Source of the DNA: Motiliproteus sp036961355
GTDB taxonomy: Bacteria > Pseudomonadota > Gammaproteobacteria > Pseudomonadales > Balneatricaceae
DNA length: 64,000 bases
Assembly (NCBI GenBank): GCA_036961355.1
Contig: JBALVL010000020.1
Span: 1 to 64,000 of the forward strand
Direction: 5' to 3'
The translations under genes and the position numbers were made by a program. Below are positions 54,083 through 62,006 of the stretch, piece by piece; positions within the stretch are counted from its first letter, which is position 1, and every line of letters begins with the position of its first letter. The notes under the pieces were generated by a model. That model had not been told where the DNA came from. It worked only from the letters and a program-made list of their open reading frames with translations, and did no database searches.

Positions 54083-57004
54083 TTAGGTACTGATCAGCAC
54101 CTGAATCGCGTCGAGTTTCAGCGCACTGTGGCCGATCGCCTGCTGCAACTGCTCCATCAACAACTGCTGCTGCTCAATCTCTTCGACTCTAATCGACGGA
54201 TTGACCTTTGCCATCGCCTGAATCCGCTCCAGTTGCGGCTGCTGCAGCGCGCTCATCTGCGTTAATGCTTGTTCGATCAGTTTGGGCAGGTGTTTTTGCG
54301 CATGGCTCTCAGCCACTTTGATCAAGCCATCTATCGGATCACGCAACGGCTTAATCAGATTTTTAGCCGCTTGTTTGGGTAGGTGTTTGGCCAGCGACGA
54401 TAACTGCTCTTCACTAAGCAGGCTGCTGCATTCAGTGCCATCACCCGTTAACAGCACCCGAAAACCACTACTTGGCAGGTACCGGGGGATCTGCAGTGCT
54501 TTGGGCGCGGGGCAATGCAACTCAAACAAACACTCAAGCATCAGTGTACCGGGTTTGATTGCTGGCAGCTTCAAGGTACAGATTGAGGTATTGCCCAGAT
54601 CACCTTCGAGAATCAGATCGAACGCGCCACGCACCAATGGATGCTCCCACGTCAGAAATGCCATATCTTCACGCTGCAATGCCTGGCGGCGACTGAGCGT
54701 ACCGGTCAGGCCATTTTCCGGTAACCCGGGAAAACTGCTGCAACGCATATGGTCACCCGGATGCAGAATAATACTGCCATCCGAATCGGTCTGTTGCTCG
54801 ACCCCAAATTGATCGAATACAGACTCTAAGAAACGTCGCAACTGACCTTTATTGCGCGCCTCTTTAACCGCATCAAGCACCTGGGCAGCAGGCTGCTCAC
54901 GACATGAGTTAAGTTCTAACAAACGATCACGACCTTGGCTCTGTTGCTGCTGAAGCTGCAGCGCCTGGTCGCGGGTAGCATTAATAAAGTCAGTGAACTG
55001 TGATTCATCATGGCTTAACAGATGCCCCTGCAACTGCTCGGCCTGCTGTTCAAGTAGCAGATGTCCATAAGGACAAGGACTAAGAAACGCATCCAGACCT
55101 TCGTGTAACCAACGCATCAGATGATGCGCCGGACTGTTACGGTACAGCGGCAGGTGGATCTCAACCTGATGCTCCTGGCCAATTCGATCAAGCCTGCCGA
55201 TACGCTGTTCGAGCAGATCCGGATTCAGAGGAAGATCAAACATCACCAACTGGCTGGCGAACTGAAAGTTACGCCCTTCACTACCTATTTCCGAGCATAC
55301 CAATACCTGTGCGCCCTGATCGGGATCGGCAAAATAAGCCGCAGCACGGTCACGATTAACCAGCGTCAGATCTTCATGGAACACCGCACTGCGGACACCC
55401 ACCCGTAGACGAAGATACTCTTCTAACTGTTGTGCGGTGCTCATATCAGCACAGATCAGCAGCACTTTGTCATCGGCTCCTTCTATGGAGTCATCGTGCA
55501 GCCAGTTCTCGAGCCAGGCGACCCGTGGATCGAGTGACAACCAACTATCGCCCAGTAACTGTTCAGGATGAAGCTGTTGTTGCAATGATCCGGTACGCAG
55601 TATCTCGGTCACCGAGTCAGAGGGCTCAAGCAGATGTTCGATCAACTCACGACCTGGAAACCCCTTCACCTGCGCTCGCGTATTTCGAAACAACACCCGA
55701 CCGGTACCATGGTGGTCTAGCAGCTGATCGACCAGGTTATTGCGCAACTCATCAACTTCTTCTGATGAGTTAACTTCTTGCTCCAACTCGCTGTATTTAC
55801 TTGCATCAACATAAGCAATCAATGCCGTTTTAAATTCACCATCAGCAAACAGTGCAGCCAGATCATCGCTCTCAAGCAACTGGTCAACCAGCTGTCTTAC
55901 CGGCAGATAGTCCTGCTCTTCGTCGATGAATTTTTGCAGATCATAATAACGATCCGGATCGATCAGTCGCAGTCGGGCAAAGTGTCCCTCGACCCCTAAC
56001 TGCTCGGGTGTTGCGGTGAGTAGCAGCAACCCTTTCGCCTGAGCGGCAAGCTGTTCTACACAGCGATACTCCGGACTGACCTGTTGCTCGGTCCAGTGAA
56101 GATGATGCGCTTCATCGACCACCAACAGATCCCAGCGACAGGCGGACGCCAATTGCTGATAGTCCGGTTCTTCGACCAGCAGCGACTGCGGGCAGATGAT
56201 CAACTGGCTGGCTTCAAAGGGATTGTTAGCAACAAGGTCACCTTCAGCAGCTTCCACCAGAGCAAGGTATTGCTCACGGTTCATGATGCTAAACCACAGA
56301 TTGAACCGACGTAACATCTCAACTAACCACTGGTGTACCAGCGAATCAGGTACAACCACCAAAACTCGCTCGGCGCGGCCGCTAATCACCTGCTGATGGA
56401 TGACCAAGCCCGCTTCGATGGTCTTTCCCAACCCCACCTCATCGGCCAACAACACCCGTGGCGAGTGTCGGCGAGCCACTTGTGACGCAATATAGTATTG
56501 ATGCGGCAAAAGTTGCACCCGTGCGCCCAGCAAGCCGAATGCATCGGACTGCCAATGCCGGTATTGATAGGCCCTAGCGCTACGGCGTAGCTCGTAAGCG
56601 CGGCGGTCATCAATCTGGCCCGCAAAGAACCGATCTTTAGGGTGATTGAGCTCTACAAAGGGATCCAGCTCGGTTTCTTCCAACCAAACCGAATCGCTCT
56701 GATCCGAAGAACCACCCGGATCCGAAGAATCGATCTCATCGACCAGATAACTGAGCACGCCCTGATCAAGCTCCAACTGCTGGACGATTCGTTCATTACC
56801 GTCCAGGTCTTTGAATACTGAGCCAACCTCCAACCGGTAGCGGCTCAAAGGCGCATCCTGACAAGCGTAGGTGCGATAGGCTTCGGCGGCGGGGAAAAAT
56901 ATCTCAACCTGACGACCCGTTTGCTCGGTCACCATGCCCAACCCCAATTCAGATTCACCGTGACTAATCCAGCGTTGGCCGGGCACGAAATCAACCTGTG
57001 CCAT
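54083..57004 (-). CDS. rapA: RNA polymerase recycling ATPase
   Basis: The protein has 973 residues (E. coli 968). N-terminal Tudor-like domains (FVPGQRWISHGESELGLG) precede the Swi2/Snf2 motor with LLADEVGLGKTIEAGLV and VVDEAHHLHW, then the helicase C domain (SEIGSEGRNFQFA and QRIGRLDRIGQ). RapA frees stalled RNA polymerase after termination. AGGAG lies six bases before the ATG at 57004; the frame is open six codons further to a TTG. Confidence 0.96.
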   Translation of the reverse strand: MAQVDFVPGQRWISHGESELGLGMVTEQTGRQVEIFFPAAEAYRTYACQDAPLSRYRLEVGSVFKDLDGNERIVQQLELDQGVLSYLVDEIDSSDPGGSSDQSDSVWLEETELDPFVELNHPKDRFFAGQIDDRRAYELRRSARAYQYRHWQSDAFGLLGARVQLLPHQYYIASQVARRHSPRVLLADEVGLGKTIEAGLVIHQQVISGRAERVLVVVPDSLVHQWLVEMLRRFNLWFSIMNREQYLALVEAAEGDLVANNPFEASQLIICPQSLLVEEPDYQQLASACRWDLLVVDEAHHLHWTEQQVSPEYRCVEQLAAQAKGLLLLTATPEQLGVEGHFARLRLIDPDRYYDLQKFIDEEQDYLPVRQLVDQLLESDDLAALFADGEFKTALIAYVDASKYSELEQEVNSSEEVDELRNNLVDQLLDHHGTGRVLFRNTRAQVKGFPGRELIEHLLEPSDSVTEILRTGSLQQQLHPEQLLGDSWLSLDPRVAWLENWLHDDSIEGADDKVLLICADMSTAQQLEEYLRLRVGVRSAVFHEDLTLVNRDRAAAYFADPDQGAQVLVCSEIGSEGRNFQFASQLVMFDLPLNPDLLEQRIGRLDRIGQEHQVEIHLPLYRNSPAHHLMRWLHEGLDAFLSPCPYGHLLLEQQAEQLQGHLLSHDESQFTDFINATRDQALQLQQQQSQGRDRLLELNSCREQPAAQVLDAVKEARNKGQLRRFLESVFDQFGVEQQTDSDGSIILHPGDHMRCSSFPGLPENGLTGTLSRRQALQREDMAFLTWEHPLVRGAFDLILEGDLGNTSICTLKLPAIKPGTLMLECLFELHCPAPKALQIPRYLPSSGFRVLLTGDGTECSSLLSEEQLSSLAKHLPKQAAKNLIKPLRDPIDGLIKVAESHAQKHLPKLIEQALTQMSALQQPQLERIQAMAKVNPSIRVEEIEQQQLLMEQLQQAIGHSALKLDAIQVLIST

Positions 57005-57099
57005 GTAAACTCCTGTTAACAAAATAATTCGGACTCCACCAGATCAATCACCGGCAGAGAAATTTAATATTGCGGTAGGTAAACGAATCCGACGGGCTG

Positions 57100-57624
57100 T
57101 TACTTAGACCAACGCTCGGCGGCGTCGAGATCACTCTCTTTCTGCTCAACCCAATGATCCTGAGTTTGGCTGCGTTCTTTCTTCCAGAACGGCGCATCTT
57201 TCTTGAGGTAATCCATGATGAATTCACAGGCTGCGAACGCATCAGTGCGGTGAGCACTACTGACGCCGACATAGACAATCAAATCACAGGGCTTAAGCGA
57301 ACCCACCCGGTGAATGATACTGACATGGTTGAGCGGCCAGCGCTGACGTGCCTGATCGACGATATCGGCTAAACAGCGCTCAGTCATACCGGGATAGTGC
57401 TCCAGCACCATCTCTTTCAGCGGATCATCAACTAAATCACGTACCAAGCCTGTAAAGAAAACAACCGCACCCACCGACCCACTGCCATCGTTCAACCGAT
57501 CAAATTCGGCGCCGACATTAAAACTGTGTTGCTGAACCTGAATGTGGGTGCGAGGCGCGACTGCGGGACGCTTATCGGATGAAGAAGGCTGTGATGGTGA
57601 ATTACTCAAAGCGTCTGTACTCAT
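57100..57624 (-). CDS. moaE: Molybdopterin synthase catalytic subunit
   Basis: The protein has 174 residues. After a Ser-rich, probably disordered 25-residue extension, it is a standard MoaE: GAVVFFTGLVRD, LEHYPGMTER, HRVGSLKPCDLIVYVGVSS and the lysine region LKKDAPFWKKE. With MoaD it inserts the dithiolene sulfurs into precursor Z to make molybdopterin. No other moa gene is adjacent. A weak ribosome-binding site leaves the exact start open. Confidence 0.93.
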   Translation of the reverse strand: MSTDALSNSPSQPSSSDKRPAVAPRTHIQVQQHSFNVGAEFDRLNDGSGSVGAVVFFTGLVRDLVDDPLKEMVLEHYPGMTERCLADIVDQARQRWPLNHVSIIHRVGSLKPCDLIVYVGVSSAHRTDAFAACEFIMDYLKKDAPFWKKERSQTQDHWVEQKESDLDAAERWSK

Positions 57625-57855
57625 GCTGTGGAACGGTTATTTGATGCGATAAAGGGAAAACGTAAACCAAAGTAGAGCTAGTATTTTAACAACAGAACGA
57701 GCGATGGGGTAAATGTATTTATCGACCATCAGTCATTGGCTGGGTTTTCGGGTTGGTCTAAACTGCGTCCTGTCGCAGTTGACTGCCATTATTCAATCCC
57801 GTCTGGATTAAAATCACGTGCTACCACCCACGTGACCGTATTTATAGGAGAAGTT

Positions 57856-58311
57856 ATGCGCTGGACACCTCATGTCACAGTTGCCTGTGTCGTCGAAGAT
57901 CAGGGACGCTTCCTGCTGGTCGAAGAATATTCCAATAACAAAACGGTACTCAACCAACCCGCTGGTCACCTGGAGGAGAATGAAACGTTGGTTGCGGCAG
58001 CGGTTCGCGAAGTCCTCGAAGAGAGCGCCTGGGAAGTCGAGGTCACCGACTTGGTCGGCTTTTACACTTACACCTCACCGCACAACAACACCTGTTACCA
58101 CCGTCACTGCTTTGTCGCCAAACCGATTCGATTCCATAGCGACCGCCCGCTCGATCCGGTAATACTTGGTACCCATTGGTTGAGCATTGAGCAGATTCGC
58201 CAACAAGCGGGACAATTGCGAAGCCCAATGGTGCTAAAAGTGATCGAAGACTACCTTGCCGGTATCCGTCATCCTCTGTCGGTTATTTGCGAAGAATCTG
58301 AACTGGCTTAA
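57856..58311 (+). CDS. nudJ: NUDIX phosphatase NudJ
   Basis: The protein has 151 residues. The Nudix box reads GHLEENETLVAAAVREVLEE, then Ser replaces the usual Gly. NudJ releases phosphate from HMP-pyrophosphate and nucleoside tri/diphosphates. I chose the ATG at 57856, with TAGGAG eight bases before; the upstream open frame has no family match. It precedes mnmA as in E. coli (nudJ-mnmA-hflD-purB). Confidence 0.94.
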   Translation: MRWTPHVTVACVVEDQGRFLLVEEYSNNKTVLNQPAGHLEENETLVAAAVREVLEESAWEVEVTDLVGFYTYTSPHNNTCYHRHCFVAKPIRFHSDRPLDPVILGTHWLSIEQIRQQAGQLRSPMVLKVIEDYLAGIRHPLSVICEESELA

Positions 58312-58424
58312 CTCACCTGCTAACCGGCAACAGCAATACCTCACAGTGCCGCCGCAGCGCTATGCCTGTCGGGCGGCTAACGGTACAATGACCCTTTTAT
58401 CGATCTTAGAGTTTGTACGTAACC

Positions 58425-59594
58425 ATGTCGTCAGCCCCCGTCTCAGAACAAACAAATACTGTCCCTGCTTTCGCAAGCAATACGGATACCCCCCCTCAGC
58501 CGGATAACAGCCTACTCAAGGTTATTGTCGGCATGTCCGGTGGTGTTGATTCGTCGGTTTCAGCCCTGTTATTACAGCAGCAAGGCTATCAGGTCGAAGG
58601 CCTGTTCATGAAAAACTGGGATGAAGATGACGGCACCGAATACTGCACAGCGATGACCGATCTGGCCGACGCACAAGCGGTTTCCGACAAACTCGGCATC
58701 ACCTTACATACGGCCAACTTTGCTGCTGAATACTGGGATAATGTGTTCGAACATTTTCTCAGCGAATACAAGGCCGGTCGCACGCCAAACCCCGATATTC
58801 TTTGCAATAAAGAGATCAAATTCAAAGCGTTCTTAGAGTACGCCAAAGCCTTGGGTGCAGACTTCATCGCCACCGGCCACTATGTCCGTCGTGGTGATAA
58901 CGATGGCCGAGTACAATTGTTACGCGGACTCGATGGCAACAAAGACCAAAGCTATTTTTTGCATGCTGTCGGCGAAATCGAGATTGCCCAAACCCTGTTC
59001 CCGGTCGGTGAATTTGAGAAGCCAGAAGTGCGGCGACTGGCTGAACAGCACGACCTAGTCACTCACAATAAAAAAGACAGCACCGGCATCTGCTTTATCG
59101 GCGAGCGTCGCTTTAAAGACTTCCTACAACAGTACCTGCCAGCTCAACCGGGTAAGATTAAAACCCCGGACGGTATCGAGATTGGACAACACCAAGGGTT
59201 GATGTACCACACCATTGGCCAACGGCAGGGTTTAAAGATCGGTGGTTTAAGCCAGTTCCCCGATGAGCCTTGGTACGTTGCCCAGAAAGATTTAGATCGC
59301 AATGTATTGATCGCAGTTCAAGGGGGTCAACACCCTCTGTTGTTCAGCCAAAAATTAACGGCCAGTGAAATCGACTGGGTTGATGGCAAGGGACCGAAAC
59401 TGCCCTGCCGCTGCACCGCGCAAACACGTTACCGCCAGGACGATCAGAGCTGTATTGTTGAAGCTGACAATCAAGGCGGTTATCGGGTTGTCTTCGATCA
59501 ACCACAACGCGCCGTAACTCCGGGACAATCAGTGGTATTTTATCAAGACCAACTTTGCTTGGGTGGCGGTGTTATCGAAACAACCGCCGACTAA
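58425..59594 (+). CDS. mnmA: tRNA-specific 2-thiouridylase
   Basis: The protein has 389 residues and adds sulfur at U34 of tRNA Lys, Glu and Gln. The PP-loop VGMSGGVDSSVSALL is at about 35-49. The catalytic cysteines are in NPDILCNKEIKF and DSTGICFIGER. About 25 residues of Thr/Pro-rich extension precede the usual start; no other start codon is available between, so the ATG at 58425 is used. It lies in the conserved nudJ-mnmA-hflD-purB run. Confidence 0.95.
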   Translation: MSSAPVSEQTNTVPAFASNTDTPPQPDNSLLKVIVGMSGGVDSSVSALLLQQQGYQVEGLFMKNWDEDDGTEYCTAMTDLADAQAVSDKLGITLHTANFAAEYWDNVFEHFLSEYKAGRTPNPDILCNKEIKFKAFLEYAKALGADFIATGHYVRRGDNDGRVQLLRGLDGNKDQSYFLHAVGEIEIAQTLFPVGEFEKPEVRRLAEQHDLVTHNKKDSTGICFIGERRFKDFLQQYLPAQPGKIKTPDGIEIGQHQGLMYHTIGQRQGLKIGGLSQFPDEPWYVAQKDLDRNVLIAVQGGQHPLLFSQKLTASEIDWVDGKGPKLPCRCTAQTRYRQDDQSCIVEADNQGGYRVVFDQPQRAVTPGQSVVFYQDQLCLGGGVIETTAD

Positions 59595-59696
59595 CGTTCA
59601 GTGAAGAACTATCCGAAAAAAAACAGACCAATATAAAACCGTAAACGACGCACCAATTACCACAAACCTAATATTATCAATGATACAGGCCCGTCC

Positions 59697-60386
59697 ATGT
59701 CCAGCAGCCAAGATCAACAGACCATCGCCCTCGCCGGTATTTTTCAAGCTGCCAGCCTGGTTGACCAGATTGCTAAGCGCGGCATGATCCCTCAGCATAG
59801 TTTCGAGGCGAGTATTAACAGCATTTTCATCACCTCTCCTAGCTGTACTGAAGAGATTTACGGTGGCGCGGAAGAACTGCCATTCAACCTGCAAACCGGA
59901 CTAAAGATGGCTCAGGATCTGGCCAGCAAAGGCGGCAACTTCAACAAAGATATGACGCGTTATGCGATGGGACTACTTCATTTAGAAAGCCGTCTCAACA
60001 AACATCCAAAAATGTTATCTCAGATCGGCCAACGGCTGGATCAAATCAGCCAGCAAGCACAGTTCTATAACTCACAGGATAACGCTGGGGAGGCGTTGGC
60101 AGCAGATGAACACCCCAATTACGCCCGCAGCTCTGTCATCACAAGTACATCGGCGCTATATCAGGAAACTTTGAGCACATTTAGCTTCCGCATCCAGGTA
60201 ACGGGTGAACCTAATTTATTAAAAAATCAAGATAACGCCGACAAGATCAGAGCACTATTACTGGCCGGTGTTCGTGCGGCCATGCTCTGGCGTCAGGTTG
60301 GCGGTCGTCGTTGGCAGCTGCTGTTTTTCCGATCTCGGGTGGGTCGATCGGCCAGCAAAATTTTACAGTCTGCCCGTTCTCACTAA
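59697..60386 (+). CDS. hflD: HflD-family protein
   Basis: The protein has 229 residues, largely alpha-helical, and matches HflD (ALAGIFQAASLVDQIAKRG, YAMGLLHLESRL, RALLLAGVRAAMLWRQVGG). In E. coli HflD binds phage lambda CII and affects lysogeny; its host role is unclear. It lies 102 bases after mnmA and 174 before purB, the usual order. Confidence 0.94.
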   Translation: MSSSQDQQTIALAGIFQAASLVDQIAKRGMIPQHSFEASINSIFITSPSCTEEIYGGAEELPFNLQTGLKMAQDLASKGGNFNKDMTRYAMGLLHLESRLNKHPKMLSQIGQRLDQISQQAQFYNSQDNAGEALAADEHPNYARSSVITSTSALYQETLSTFSFRIQVTGEPNLLKNQDNADKIRALLLAGVRAAMLWRQVGGRRWQLLFFRSRVGRSASKILQSARSH

Positions 60387-60471
60387 AAACGTCCTGACTT
60401 GCCAGGTCATTTTCGATAGAAGATAGGCTATACAATCGCGGTACGGCGCTGCCTTACGTCACACCATCGTG

Positions 60472-60477
60472 TATAAT
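60472..60477 (+). promoter_or_regulatory. Candidate -10 element for purB
   Basis: A consensus TATAAT preceded by TG (TGTATAAT) lies 84 to 89 bases upstream of the purB start, in the gap after hflD. The -35 region is poor, as is common with extended -10 promoters. Confidence 0.45.
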
Positions 60478-60560
60478 TTGCGCTCAAATTTTCCCCGCAG
60501 CAGCTTTATCAAATTCTGATCAAGATGTTGCCCACCATTCCCATTTAAGAGAGTGACTCC

Positions 60561-61928
60561 ATGGAGCTTTCAGCCCTTACAGCCCTGTCTCCGGTTGATG
60601 GCCGCTACGGCAGCAAAACCGCTTCCCTACGTCCGATTGTCAGCGAATTTGGCCTGATCCGTTTCCGGGTCCAGGTCGAGATCCGTTGGTTGCAACAACT
60701 GGCCAAACTACCTCAGGTTACCGAGGTTCCGGCCTTCAGTGCTGAAGCCAATGCCGTTCTTGATGGCATCGTCAGCAATTTCAGCGAAACCGACGCGCTG
60801 CGGGTCAAAGAGATCGAGAGCACCACCAATCACGATGTTAAAGCGGTTGAGTACTTCATCAAGGAAAGCTTTAAAGGCAACGCTGAACTAGACGCAATCA
60901 GCGAATTCGTTCACTTCGCCTGTACCTCAGAAGATATCAACAATCTGTCACACGCGCTGATGCTCGGCACCGCACGTGACGAGGTGGTTACGGTGCAGAT
61001 GCAGCAGGTGATCGATGCGATCGCCAAATTGGCGGTCGATTTCGCCGACCAACCCATGCTGTCACGTACCCACGGTCAAACGGCATCGCCAACCACATTA
61101 GGCAAAGAGATGGCCAACGTCGTAGCTCGCCTACGCCGCCAACTGGAGCAGGTCAAAGCGGTTGAACTGCTTGGCAAGATCAACGGCGCCGTCGGTAACT
61201 ACAATGCCCATCTTTCGGCGTACCCCGAAATCGACTGGCAAGCTAACGCCGAAGCGTTCGTTACGGGTCTGGGGCTAAGCTGGAACCCCTATACCACGCA
61301 GATTGAGCCGCACGATTACATCGCCGAGTTATTTGACGCTGTGGCGCGCTTCAACACTATTCTTATCGACTTTGATCGCGACGTTTGGGGCTATGTTTCT
61401 CTAGGTTACTTCAAGCAACGCACCATTGCCGGTGAAGTCGGATCGTCCACCATGCCGCATAAGGTCAACCCGATCGATTTCGAGAACTCTGAAGGCAACC
61501 TGGGAATCGCTAACGCTATCATGGCGCATTTGGCAACCAAACTGCCGATCTCTCGCTGGCAGCGAGATCTGACCGACTCTACCGTGCTGCGCAATCTGGG
61601 TATCGGTTTTGGCCAGAGCCTGATCGCTTATCAAGCAACGTTGAAAGGCATTAGCAAGCTGCAGGTCAACGCAGAGCGGATTAATCAGGATCTAGAGAAC
61701 AGCTGGGAAGTGCTGGCCGAGCCGATCCAGACCATCATGCGTCGTTACGACATCGAAGAGCCTTACGAGAAGCTCAAAGCGCTGACCCGTGGTCAGACCA
61801 TCACCAAACAGATTCTGGCCGAGTTCGTCGAGCCACTGGCGCTACCCGAAGAAGCTAAGCAGGCGATTCGCGAGATGACACCGCACAACTACATCGGCAA
61901 TGCAGTAGCGCAGGCCAAAGCGATCTGA
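60561..61928 (+). CDS. purB: Adenylosuccinate lyase
   Basis: The protein has 455 residues (E. coli 456). It cleaves SAICAR and adenylosuccinate in purine synthesis. The fumarase-superfamily signature GSSTMPHKVNPIDFEN holds the catalytic serine loop, and the histidines appear in TTNHDVKAVEYF and LSRTHGQTASPT. It ends the nudJ-mnmA-hflD-purB run and is followed by a strong terminator. Confidence 0.97.
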   Translation: MELSALTALSPVDGRYGSKTASLRPIVSEFGLIRFRVQVEIRWLQQLAKLPQVTEVPAFSAEANAVLDGIVSNFSETDALRVKEIESTTNHDVKAVEYFIKESFKGNAELDAISEFVHFACTSEDINNLSHALMLGTARDEVVTVQMQQVIDAIAKLAVDFADQPMLSRTHGQTASPTTLGKEMANVVARLRRQLEQVKAVELLGKINGAVGNYNAHLSAYPEIDWQANAEAFVTGLGLSWNPYTTQIEPHDYIAELFDAVARFNTILIDFDRDVWGYVSLGYFKQRTIAGEVGSSTMPHKVNPIDFENSEGNLGIANAIMAHLATKLPISRWQRDLTDSTVLRNLGIGFGQSLIAYQATLKGISKLQVNAERINQDLENSWEVLAEPIQTIMRRYDIEEPYEKLKALTRGQTITKQILAEFVEPLALPEEAKQAIREMTPHNYIGNAVAQAKAI

Positions 61929-61951
61929 ATCCACAGTTATACAGGTGTATC

Positions 61952-61981
61952 AAAAACGGGGCGTTGAGCCCCGTTTTTTTG
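61952..61981. terminator. Intrinsic terminator between purB and the GGDEF-EAL gene
   Basis: ACGGGGC at 61956-61962 pairs with GCCCCGT at 61968-61974, with an A run before and seven or more T after. It is strong for purB and can also act on the convergent gene. Confidence 0.9.
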
Positions 61982-62006
61982 TTTGTCACGCTATCCCTAA
62001 AAGCCA